The notes under the pieces are model-generated. The model worked only from the letters and a program-made list of their open reading frames with translations, ran no database searches and was not told the origin of the DNA. A stretch of 64,000 nucleotides of DNA, taken from contig NC_083605.1 in assembly GCF_029168945.1 (NCBI RefSeq), forward strand, positions 21,279,280-21,343,279, read 5' to 3'. This DNA is from Cannabis sativa (taxonomy: Eukaryota; Streptophyta; Magnoliopsida; Rosales; Cannabaceae). How positions within the stretch are numbered: the first letter of the stretch is position 1; every line of letters starts with the position of its first letter. Shown here one piece after another: positions 10,591 through 20,831 of this stretch. Both the position numbers and the translations under genes were made by a program.

Positions 10591-12051
10591 TGTTAGGTTT
10601 TATGCCCTAAATAAAACTCTTTACAATCTGATTAGTTATCAATATAAGAAATTTGAAGTGATTGATGTTTGCATGAATTTTACATGCTAATGGTTTAATA
10701 TGTTTAATATGTTTATTACATTCATACACACAAAATCAGTTAAATCCAGATCATATGTTTATTCACAATTACAGTATCGTCAACACAGTGGAATGTGATT
10801 GTGATCATATGAATCAAAAGTTTTGGTCCCTGTTTCATCAGTGTTATTGGATTTACACTAATGTGATAATCAGCGATGATGTGTACTTACACTTGGAGTA
10901 AGTGTTATGTTCTTTCCAGGACATTAGTAAAGTATACTAGTTTCGAATGTATGGAGTATACATTGGACTGGACCGATATTGCAACTAAGTTAAGATATTA
11001 CAAACTTACTGTTATACATATCTTTCCAAGTCAATATCAGTAGTTGATCTTAAGATTGAAAAGAATCTAAATCCTGATATGCTTGGGCTCAACTCAGGAG
11101 TGCTATTCATGTTCTTTGATTTATTAGTTAAGCCTACTTTTGGGTCAGGATGATACGTATATTTTGGGAACATGATAGTATGATTGAGTGGGAGTGCTGA
11201 ACATAAATATAGAATCTATAGCTTCTACTGGTGTATAGAAGTTAAGTGATGATTCCCTTCGAGCTTAGCAAATAGAAGTAAATGGATGAGCTCTTGTTTA
11301 ACTGACTAATTATTAGATCACTAAACACCATTTACAGGTAGCTAAGTGTTTTAAGGGGCAAAATACATTGAGGGATGAGAACGGTAAAGAAATCCCATCT
11401 CGATGTAAATCATCTATATAGAGGATCTTTAAATCACAATAAGATTATAACAATGGTTAAATGAGATAGTATATTGGTATCGTGAAACATACAATATGCT
11501 CTATATAAGTCTGAGAGTGCAATTCTAAGTTCTAAGAGTGGATTCACCGAAGAATTAATAAGTAGGAATTTACTTGGTAAATTTGGTTCACTTATTGGAA
11601 GCTCGGCATATAGCTCCATGGTCCCCATTCTAGTTGAGAACATTCTGCTTGTAAGACTCATTAATTGATTCGTGATTGATCACTTATAATTCTAAAGTTA
11701 GACTATGTCGATTTTATGAATTTTCACTAAGCGAGGTGAAATTGTAAGGAAAAGAGTTTTCTAGGTTTATTTATTTATTAATGGACTTTATATGTCTAAT
11801 TAATAATTAAATTAAATGACAATATTATTTAATAATGTATTTTAATTATTAAATAATTAGTTTTGGCATTTAAAAGGTTAGAATTGGAAAATTGGCATTT
11901 TTGAGAAAATAGAGATAAAATTTGATAAAATTGCAAAATTAAGTGGGGCCCATTACAACACCTATGGCCGGCCACTTATAAGGCTTTTTCAAATTATTAT
12001 TTTCATTATTTTAATGCCAAATAATTCTAAACTTAAACCTAGTAAGTTGCC

Positions 12052-12059
12052 TATAAATA
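12052..12059 (+). promoter_or_regulatory. TATA box, 5' LTR of element 2
   Basis: TATAAATA after GCC, followed about 30 bases on by the probable transcript start near the GTGATGGCTCAG stretch. This is the promoter expected to drive the genomic RNA. Confidence 0.65.
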
Positions 12060-12383
12060 GAAAGTGATGGCTCAGTCAAATCATAAGTTTTCAATAAGCC
12101 TTTCTGACAGAAATTTCTCTCTTCAGAAAACTGAGCCTTCCTCACTCTCTACCTTGGCCGAAACCTCTCTCCCTCTTTTCCTTCATCTTTTTCGTGACCC
12201 TAGTGAAAGAGTAAGTGCCCACACACAGCAAGCGGTAACTCGATCATAGATTGGAAGACTGTGAAGGATCAAAGCTTGAAGAAGAAGGAGATTCGGGCTC
12301 AGATCTTGATTATACTCTGCTACAGAAAGGAATCAAGGGTTAGAGATCTGAGTGGAAGGAGACATTTATTCCGCTGCATCAAT

Positions 12384-12389
12384 GTAAGG
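12384..12389 (+). promoter_or_regulatory. Candidate 5' splice site in U5
   Basis: CAAT|GTAAGG near the end of the LTR, kept in both LTR subfamilies. With the AG at 16137-16138 it would define a 3755-nt AU-rich intron that takes out the primer-binding site and the whole leader. Inferred only. Confidence 0.35.
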
Positions 12390-12502
12390 TTTTCTTAACT
12401 TTATATGTGTTTATTTTATCGTTTTAGAAAGTTCATATTTAGGATGTTAATAAACATACTTGTGAGTAGATCTAAGATCCTGGTAAAATAATTCCCAACA
12501 AC

Positions 12503-12515
12503 TGGCCTCAGAGCC
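12503..12515 (+). other. Primer-binding site of element 2 (variant)
   Basis: TGGCCTCAGAGCC, two bases after the LTR. It differs from the initiator-Met type in element 1 at two neighbouring positions (TA to CC). The same variant is in elements 4, 5, 6 and 7. Confidence 0.75.
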
Positions 12516-15500
12516 ATGGTAATTGATTTACTTGCATGTAATTTGGACTTTAAAACGATTGTTTGTATGTTCTTTGGATGGTATCATGTTGTATTGAGTG
12601 TTATTTGATGATTGATTGATGATTATGAAATTTTCGTGAAAAATAATTGTTATTTCGGTTCTGGAATTATTTTTATTGGATAGTATGGAAAAAATTAAGC
12701 AAGTTAGCCTTTTACAGAACTCAATTTGGATTTTATTTGAATTAGTTATGATTTTTTGAAGATTTGACAAAATCGGAAATTTGTCTTGATAGTTTCTGCG
12801 ATCGCGAGAACTGTCCGTACAGTTTCGAATTTTTTCAATTTTCTTCAATTTTTCATACTTTTTCATGGAATTAACTTCCAATTTTTTGTATGGTTTTATA
12901 TATATACTATTACTATTCCTAATTTAATTCTAATTATCATTTTGAATTAATTTAAATTTTTTTTAATTTAATTCAAGATATTAGTGTAATTTGAATTTGA
13001 ATAGAACTAGTATTTATCTTTTTGCTTAAAAATCTATCTTATTTTTAAATTTGATTATATTTTTTTTTAAATTTAAGGTCAGATTTTTTTTTAGATATTT
13101 AAAATATCTTTTAAGATATTTATAATATCTTTTAAGATATTTAAAAATATCTTATCTTTTAAGATATTTATAATATCTTTTAAAGATATTTATAATATCT
13201 TTTAAGATATTTAAAAATATCCTATCTTTTAAGATATTTTAAAAATATCTTATCTATTAAGATTTTTTAAATCTTTTTAGATATTTTGACCTTATTTAAA
13301 TTTAAAATAAGATATTTATAATCATGTAATTTTAAATAGATATAAGATATTTTGCTAATTTTTTAAATTTTGTTATTTTATTTATTTAAATTAAATTTAA
13401 AATCTGAAAAGATATTTTATTTATCTTTTCTAATTTTTATTTAATTTTTATTTTTAAAATAACATTTAATTTTTAAAAGTAGTTAGCAAATTTTGAAATG
13501 ATATTTAGGTTGGTTGAAACCTAATTTTTCAAATAGTAGGTTTAATTTTAAATATTTATTTTTTAAAAATAATTTCGAAATTTTAAATTTATTTTATTTT
13601 CGAAATTAATTAAATTTTTTTTTATTTTTCGAAATTAATTAAAATATTTTTTTAATTATTTATTTAAAATTAAATAAATCCTACTTCCAACTATCCAGCT
13701 AACCTTGTTGCAGGAGTATGTGTTTTTAGCTTGTATGTAAGTTTTAAAAACCTATTATTACTTGATTGCAAATAGCCATGGTTACTTTTTGCCAGATCTA
13801 ATGATCTGATGGCTCCCTTGGTCAAGTAAATAATTTGTAACAGGTAAATTTTACAATCTTCTTTCATCTGTGTATGACCTAGCAACATGATAGGATCCAT
13901 CCAAAGTGTGCCTGTGTGAGCCTATATGTTTATTTTGTTTTAATATAGATACATATAGGTTGTTGCTAAATAAAATGTCACACCATGATAGATTTTATTT
14001 AGGTCCATTTAGTTATTGGACCTATTCAATTAATAACAGTTATTCATTTTAAGGTTAAATTCCTCTCTTTATTTACTAAAATACCTCCATAAGGTTGAAT
14101 AACTGTACTAGGTTAATTATATTAGTTTGACCTAATAAAATTGAATTAGCAACATAATTAACTTTTAAAATATATGAAAATTTATTTTCATTTTAATATT
14201 TTAAAGTTAATTTTAAGAAAAACACTTTTAGTTTAGATATTATTTCTAGACAAACTATTTGTATTTTTCTTGTATTTAATTAAATATCGAATTTTAACTA
14301 ACTAAGATTCTTTCTGGAGCTTATTTAATTAAATATTCCTATTTAAGTTATAAATTAGTTGTACCAACGGATTTTTCTTAACTAATTTAAATTTGAATAT
14401 TTGATTTAAATTTTAAATCAAGTTGAGGAATCTTAGGCATTAGTTATTAAAGATTCTTAAGATATTTTTTAAGTTAATATCTTTTCAAATATTAACTTGA
14501 AATGGAATATCTTAGATATTTTTTGGTTAATATCTTTTCAAATATTAACTTTTAAAAGATATCTTCAAATTAAGTGGTTACAACTTAATTTGTGATATTT
14601 AATTAAATCTAGATTTGAAATTATTTAAGTTTTAGATTTTTTCTATACAACTTAAATTAGATATTTTTCAAATTTTGAAAAGATACTTAGTCAAATAAGA
14701 TATTTTCTAGATAGTAATTTCTAGACTACTTATTATTTCTAATATTTAAATAGGAAAATATTATACTTTTGTGAAATTAATTATTTAAATAATTAATTTT
14801 GGTACAATTTTATTAAGTATATTTTTCCTAGTATTAAATAGAAATAAATAATTAAGCATTCTCTACACTTAATTATTTATTTCTTGAATTTAATACATTT
14901 AATTAACTTGAAAAATCTAAATATCTAAGTTGATTTTCATCATGATACTTAAATATTTATTGATTTTTCATGACACTTAATTAAATAGAAAATTATTTTT
15001 AGGTTGAAATTTAATTTTTCAACTTAAATTTAAATAATTTTCAATATATATATTTTTTTTATTTTATTAATCAATTTCGAAATTTGCATTTTAATTATGC
15101 AATATTTTCGAATTTTTATTGAAAAATAGATTGAGTTGTAAATTAATTATTTATTTTAATTAATTCTTGGACCAACTCAAGTCAATGATTTTTTCATTTA
15201 ATTGATTAATTTAAAATAAGTGAATTTAAAATATATATATTATTAGAAATTGAATTAACTAGTCAAAAGAATATCTAGATAGGTGATAATTTTGCTTGAA
15301 GTATTTCTTTTCTATTTTTATTATTTTTCAGAAATTGTATATTTTATATACTTTCGAACCCAATAAATATATTCTCAAAGGAAATTTTTAAGTTGCTAAT
15401 TATTTATTTAATTCAACTTAAATTAATTTCCTTAATATTTATATTTAAGATTATTACTAAGATGGAAATAATTAATTTTATTTCAATCACCATCTAAGTA

Positions 15501-15629
15501 TAATTTTATAAATATTATATTAAATTCTTATTTTTGAATTTTAATTCTTAAATAGAATTTAATGAGATTTATTTATTAGAATAATAAGAAAATACATTTT
15601 AAACAATGAGCTTTATTATTATTAAGATA
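12516..15629 (+). other. AT-rich non-coding leader of element 2
   Basis: Same leader as in element 1 without the MITE. The palindromic minisatellite is longer (13085-13265). The island of about 250 bp is at 13679-13945. The 94-nt GC-rich block is missing: at about 14070-14096 it is replaced by about 26 bases of unrelated filler. Nothing coding is visible. Confidence 0.75.
13085..13265. repeat. Palindromic AT minisatellite, expanded copy
   Basis: The same ATATCTTTTAAGATAT units as at 2855-2990 but with more repeats; each unit can fold on itself. Confidence 0.7.
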
Positions 15630-16010
15630 TTCGATCTCCATTGTGGGTTTTACACCGCGTTTATTTTAGTGAGTAATCCTCCCTAATGGAGGAACGTTCA
15701 TTAGCAATTTCGCACCGTTTAATCTCGCATGATAAGTGGTTCGTAAGTGTTTTATATGGTATAGATCACCCTAATGGTGGCGACCATATTTGACTTGCAA
15801 ATTGCGAAACAATGGTAGAAGCTCATAAGATAGAATAGCCTTGACTCTCGCCTAAACGGGACAACGCTGGATTCTGATCTTGATCGAATAAAAGGTTGCT
15901 AGAATGTTTAACATTTTAGATGAGCTGACAACTCTATTCAATGGATGATAGCTTTGACTCTCGCCTAAACGGGACACTGATATCAGTTTGTTGAAAACCT
16001 TGGAAATTAT
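15630..16010 (+). other. Conserved leader module of element 2
   Basis: Stem-loop at 15754-15789 (ATATGGT / ACCATAT with inner CACC / GGTG), two copies of GACTCTCGCCTAAACGGGAC, and the palindrome ACTGATATCAGT at 15976-15987. Nearly identical to the module of element 1. Confidence 0.6.
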
Positions 16011-16154
16011 TTAGGATTGATTTTTTTTTAAGTATTTTCTCATATCATTCCTACTTGCTATGTGCTTATAATTTCTGAATTGATTTTGTGTGTTAAACCA
16101 TTATTAATTTCTATTTGTTGATTTCTATTATTTTGTAGTATCCTGTTTGTCAAA

Positions 16155-17012
16155 ATGAATCCCATGTTATCACTGTTGACTGAAAATAAGCTGAATGGAT
16201 CTAACTTTAATAAATGGAATGAGAACATTAATATTGCTCTCATAGGAGAAAGTGCCTTGTTTGTTTTAACCGAGCCGTCACACGAAGTGCACGGGGATAA
16301 TGCATCCAAAGCTGTGAAAGAAAAGTATGAGCGTTGGCAGAAGGCAAATGACAAAGCTCTATACTTTATGCTTTCTAGCATGGTTGACACCCTCAAAACT
16401 CGGTTTTCTAAAACTGAGAAGGCTGCTGAAGTTATGACGAAGTTAAATGAGCTATTCGGTAAGGCATCACTTCAGTCACGCTTTGACGCGACTAAGAAGT
16501 ACATTAACGCACGGATGGAACCTCATCAAAACGTGCGTGATCATGTTCTCCTCATGTCCAGTTATTTCCAAGAAGCCCAGGATCATGGTGCTGAAATGGA
16601 CAGTGCTACTCAAGTAAGTCTTATCTTGAACAGCCTGACTCCAGCATTTCTACCATACACATCAAATTATGTCATGAATAAGAAGGAAATTGACTTTCAT
16701 GAATTAGTCAATGACCTTCAAACTTATGAAAATTTGATTGGAGGACCCAAGAAGAAAGGGAGTAAACCTCATCCTGGTAATGGTAATGGGACGATGAAAC
16801 CTGAAGCAAATGTCGCCTCTGCTTCAAAGCCCAAATCGAAGAAGAAGTGGAAGAACACCAAGAAGCGAACAAAAGTCATGAAAAAGGCTGCTTCTTCTGG
16901 TGATGCTACACTTAAAGGAAAATGTTTCCACTGCAATGAAAAAGGTCATTGGAAACCCCAGTGTCCTAAACTTCTTGCAAAGAAACAAGGTATTTCCTTT
17001 CATAAACTTTAA
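16155..17012 (+). CDS. gag: copia Gag (nucleocapsid type), intact
   Basis: An open frame of 285 residues. The start is the first ATG after an AG-ended pyrimidine-rich tract (16137-16138) and is shared with element 1. The N-terminal two thirds resemble capsid-type gag of plant Ty1/copia elements. Residues about 200-245 are rich in Lys, and a CX2CX4HX4C zinc knuckle (C257, C260, H265, C270) follows. Gag would assemble cytoplasmic virus-like particles and bind the element RNA. No protease, integrase or RT follows. A likely intron (16990-17089) starts six codons after the last zinc ligand region; if it is spliced, the C-terminus changes from GISFHKL to GQAT. A poly(A) signal lies about 265 bases downstream, so gag may be its own transcription unit. 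Confidence 0.88.
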   Translation: MNPMLSLLTENKLNGSNFNKWNENINIALIGESALFVLTEPSHEVHGDNASKAVKEKYERWQKANDKALYFMLSSMVDTLKTRFSKTEKAAEVMTKLNELFGKASLQSRFDATKKYINARMEPHQNVRDHVLLMSSYFQEAQDHGAEMDSATQVSLILNSLTPAFLPYTSNYVMNKKEIDFHELVNDLQTYENLIGGPKKKGSKPHPGNGNGTMKPEANVASASKPKSKKKWKNTKKRTKVMKKAASSGDATLKGKCFHCNEKGHWKPQCPKLLAKKQGISFHKL

Positions 17013-17089
17013 GAGTTTTAGTGAATTATTATCCAATTGGATTTATAATTCTGGACTAACTTTGTTTATTTGTTTTCTTCTTCTTATAG
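16990..17089 (+). other. Candidate 100-nt intron at the gag 3' end
   Basis: Donor AACAAG|GTATTT at 16990; acceptor TTTTCTTCTTCTTATAG|G at 17089 with a strong pyrimidine tract. Length and AU content suit a plant intron. Splicing removes the first gag stop, and a new stop comes four codons on. Not proven without RNA data. Confidence 0.5.
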
Positions 17090-17277
17090 GCCAAGCTACT
17101 TGAACTCAATTGAGTTGGATCAGCAAGCTGGACCAAGGGTGAAATCGTCCAGATGAAGATGAAGCTCTTCAATTTTTGAATTAATTGTTTTAGTTTAAAG
17201 ACAATTTGGATTTCAAATTTTAGTTAGGGATATTTATCCCTGTTTCTCTCATATTGTTGCAATACTTTTTTATTATT

Positions 17278-17283
17278 AATAAA
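17278..17283 (+). terminator. Candidate poly(A) signal after gag
   Basis: AATAAA in TTATTAATAAAGTTTT, preceded by a U-rich stretch with several TTGT words. It could end a short gag mRNA well before the 3' LTR. Confidence 0.4.
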
Positions 17284-18825
17284 GTTTTATTTTTTTTTCG
17301 AAATTCACTATTGCAATTTATGAGATTGAGCTTCATTTAATTTTATCTTCATCAATTATTACCACATTATATTTGTATGTTTGTGTGTGTAAGTGTTTTT
17401 ATTATTGATGCAAATTCTATAATATTTACAACTCTTCATAGAGTTATATTATATAAACACTAGAAATTATTTCTATGTTTATCAATAATTGTTAATTCTC
17501 ATACAATTATTAAGAATTTGTTTAATAAAAGGATCTTATGATCTGATAGGGGTGGAGAAAAGTTAAGAAAACTATGCAGTTCAACGATCTTTTATATCTA
17601 ATGAACTCTGGATAGTATTCAACTCCACATAAACTCTATCACACTAAGAGAATCATGATCTTTACAACCTTTAGGGGTGGATCATAATCTCTATATACTT
17701 AGGGGTGGAGGTTATCCATAGTACCCTATATGTATATTCTTAGGGGTGGAGTCTATTCCACAATTCCCTATGAAACACATATCTTGTTTAAACATAGAAG
17801 TAATATAATGAGTCAGCTATTGTCAATATAAATTCTTGATCTTGATTGTATGTTCGATTTCGTTTTTACTGTAATAAGTAAAAGTTTGATACCTTTGAAA
17901 GTTCTTTGTTAAAGTTTCACACTACCTTAATTGAGTGGGAGAATTTTAAAGTTCTATACCCATCTTCATTAGGTTGATAATTGTGATAGGTACTTAAGAA
18001 CACTACTGAAAAGCAAATCTAACCATTCACATGGATAGGTATAGCTTATCAGAATTATGAGAATAAGATAAAGAACTCTAGTTCAGTCCATTCGAATGAC
18101 TTGAACCAAGAATTCTTAATCCTCATAAAATTTTATGGTATCTTAAGTTTGATTACTTTATCTCTGGCATGTATTTTTCACTTCAAATACTAGTCTACTA
18201 AGTTGATGACTTAGTCTTAACTTAAAGTTTTAAGACTAATACAAAAGTCACAACTAGGTAACTCTCTAAACAATCAGAGGTTAAAAGTATTATTTAACCA
18301 GACATCTGCTATTGAGTGGGAGCTATCTGAGATGTAATCAAATAGGGAACATTAGAAGATATTCAAGAAGGATTTATGTAAGTGATCTATATGTCAGATA
18401 TTAAGGAGCTGTGTATCAGTTGTCTTTGTATCTCACCATCTAATTTCGAAATTCTATAAGATGGTGCTTACTTTGGGGGTGGAGGAATTATTGTATAATA
18501 ATTCAAGCTCTACCAGAGAAGAACTATAACTTGGTCTATTCGAAAATACCAGAAAGTTATATCACTGAAGAAAAGTCTACACCGTATTATCTCAATTACA
18601 TATTTTAAAATATGAGAGATATGTCTTCCGTTAATCTCGTATGTACTTTTAAAACAAGAAAGATTTCAAATATCCCTTGATGAGTAAAGCATATAGTAAA
18701 GGATGTTTCATAAGAGTATTTATGAACTAGTTTCCGAAGTTTGGGTGGATTCAAATATACTACACTTGATCCGAAGATCAAGATATCGTATTGACCTATT
18801 TGCACGGTTGTTTTATATTAGTGCA
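17284..18825 (+). pseudogene. Decayed pol stub of element 2
   Basis: No frame is open, but short pieces match the pol of element 3 in order. GATCTGATAGGGGTGGAG near 17540 fits the integrase DRGGE region, AGGGGTGGA near 17671 fits the integrase C-terminal region, and GGGGGTGGAGGAATTA near 18477 fits an RNase H region. Two further AGGGGTGGA copies (about 17703 and 17742) look like a local duplication. About 1.5 kb stands for more than 3 kb of original pol. Confidence 0.6.
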
Positions 18826-18836
18826 AGTGGGAGTTT
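18826..18836 (+). other. Polypurine tract of element 2
   Basis: AAGTGGGAGTT directly before the 3' LTR; the same sequence precedes the 3' LTRs of elements 5 and 7. It primes plus-strand synthesis. Confidence 0.8.
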
Positions 18837-20745
18837 GTTGGGTTTTATGCCCTAAATAAAACTCTTTACAATCTGATTAGTTATCAATATAAGAAATTTG
18901 AAGTGATTGATGTTTGCATGAATTTTACATGCTAATGGTTTAATATGTTTAATATGTTTATTACATTCATACACACAAAATCAATTAAATCCAGATCATA
19001 TGTTTATTCACAATTACAGTATCGTCAACACAGTGGAATGTGATTGTGATCATATGAATCAAAAGTTTTGGTCCCTGTTTCATCAGTGTTATTGGATTTA
19101 CACTAATGTGATAATCAGCGATGATGTGTACTTACACTTGGAGTAAGTGTTATGTTCTTTCCAGACATTAGTAAAGTATACTAGTTTCGAATGTATGGAG
19201 TATACATTGGATCGGACCGATATTGCAACTAAGTTAAGATATTACAAACTTACCGTTATACATATCTTTCCAAGTCAATATCAGTAGTTGATCTTAAGAT
19301 TAAAAGAATCTAAATCCTGATATGCTTAGGCTCAACTCAGGAGTACTATTCATGTTCTTAGATTTATTAGTTAAGCCTACCTTTGGGTCAGGGTGATACG
19401 TATATTTTGGGAACATGATAGTATGATTGAGTGGGAGTGCTGAACATAAATATGGAATCTATAGCTTCTACTGGTGTATAGAAGTCAAGTGATGATTCCC
19501 TTCGAGCTTAGCAAATAGAAGTAAATGGATGAGCTCTTGTTTAACTGACTAATTATTAGATCACTAAACACCGTTTACAGGTAGCTAAGTGTTTTAAGGG
19601 GCAAAATACATTGAGGGGTGAGAACGGTAAAGAAATCCCATCTTGATGTAAATCATCTATATAGAGGATCTTTGAATCACAATAAGATTATAACAATGGT
19701 TAAATGAGATAGTATATTGGTATCGTGAAACATACAATATGCTCTATATAAGTCTGAGAGTGCAATTCTAAGTTCTAAGAGTGGATTCAACGAAGAATTA
19801 ATAAGTAGGAATTTACTTGGTAAATTTTGTTCACTTATTGGAAGCTCAGCATATAGATCCATGGTCCCCATTCTAGTTGAGAACATTCTGCTTGTAAGAC
19901 TCATTAATTGATTCGTGATTGGTCAATTATAATTCTAAAGTTAGACTATGTCTAATTTTATGAATTTTCACTAAGCAGGGGTGAAATTGTAAGGAAAAGA
20001 GTTTTCTGGGTTTATTTATTTATTAATGGACTTTATATGTCTAATTAATAATTAAATTAAATGACAATATTATTTAATAATCTATTTTAGCTATTAAATA
20101 ATTAGTTTTGGCATTTAAAAGGTTAGAATTGGAAAATTGACGTTTTTGAGAAAATAGAGATAAAATTTGATAAAATTGCAAAATTAAGTGGGGCCCATTA
20201 CAACACCTATGGCCGGCCACTTATAAGGCTTTTTCAAATTATTATTTTCATTATTTTAATGCCAAATAATTCTAAACTTAAACCTAGTAAGTTGCCTATA
20301 AATAGAAAGTGATGGCTCAGTCAAATCATAAGTTTTCAATAAGCCTTTCTGACAGAAATTTCTCTCTTCAGAAAACTGAGCCTTCCTCACTCTCTACCTT
20401 GGCCGAAACCTCTCTCCCTCTTTTCCTTCATCTTTTTCGTGACCCTAGTGAAAGAGTAAGTGCCCACACACAGCAAGCAGTAACTCAATCATAGATTGGA
20501 AGACTGTGAAGGATCAAAGCTTGAAGAAGAAGGAGATTCGGGCTCAGATCTTGATTATACTCTGCTACAGAAAGGAATCAAGGGTTAGAGATCTAAGTGG
20601 AAGGAGACATTTATTCCGCTGCATCAATGTAAGGTTTTCTTAACTTTATATGTGTTTATTTTATCGTTTTAGAAAGTTCATATTTAGGATGTTAATAAAC
20701 ATACTTGTGAGTAGATCTAAGATCCTGGTAAAATAATTCCCAACA
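18837..20745 (+). repeat. 3' LTR of element 2
   Basis: 1909 bp, TGTTGGG to CCAACA, with a TATA box at 20297-20304. It matches the 5' LTR apart from scattered substitutions and one-base indels. Confidence 0.95.
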
Positions 20746-20831
20746 AAGACTTATCAAATATTTACAAGTTATGTGATCCACGTGTCCCTGTTTGATTGGT
20801 CCACGTATATTGGGCGAAATCAGGGGCAACA
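20746..20831 (-). repeat. 5' LTR of gypsy-X, remaining part
   Basis: After the duplicated AAGAC the gypsy-X LTR resumes and ends GGGGCAACA at 20831 (TGTTGCCCC on the minus strand, its LTR start). It holds a G-box CACGTG at 20779-20784 within the U3 part, a typical plant bZIP/bHLH site. Confidence 0.75.

Larger units (their letters stand above)
10591..12500 (+). repeat. 5' LTR of element 2
   Basis: Starts TGTTAGGTTTTATGCC (one change from the family start) and ends TTCCCAACA. Contains GGCCGGCC upstream of the TATA box at 12052-12059. The 75-codon minus-strand frame in its middle recurs in other LTRs only because the LTRs are alike. Confidence 0.95.
10591..20745 (+). mobile_element. Copia element 2 (complete, gag-only, about 10.2 kb)
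   Basis: Two LTRs of 1910 and 1909 bp with a perfect 5-bp target duplication AAGAC (10586-10590 and 20746-20750), inserted in the gypsy-X LTR. It has a primer-binding site, a 3.6 kb leader, an open gag, a short AT-rich 3' stub with decayed pol scraps, and a polypurine tract. The LTRs differ at a few dozen positions by eye, so insertion is fairly recent. It has no pol and must have used enzymes supplied by another element. Against element 1 it lacks the MITE and has lost the 94-nt block. Confidence 0.95.

Noticed and set aside
11434..11661. 75-codon minus-strand frame (MSLTSRMFSTRMGTM...) in subfamily 1 LTRs
   Set aside because: Shared only through LTR identity, overlaps U3, no family resemblance.
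13085..13265. Regular short repeats considered as CRISPR-like array
   Set aside because: No unique spacers, AT palindromes only, and the context is a plant retrotransposon.
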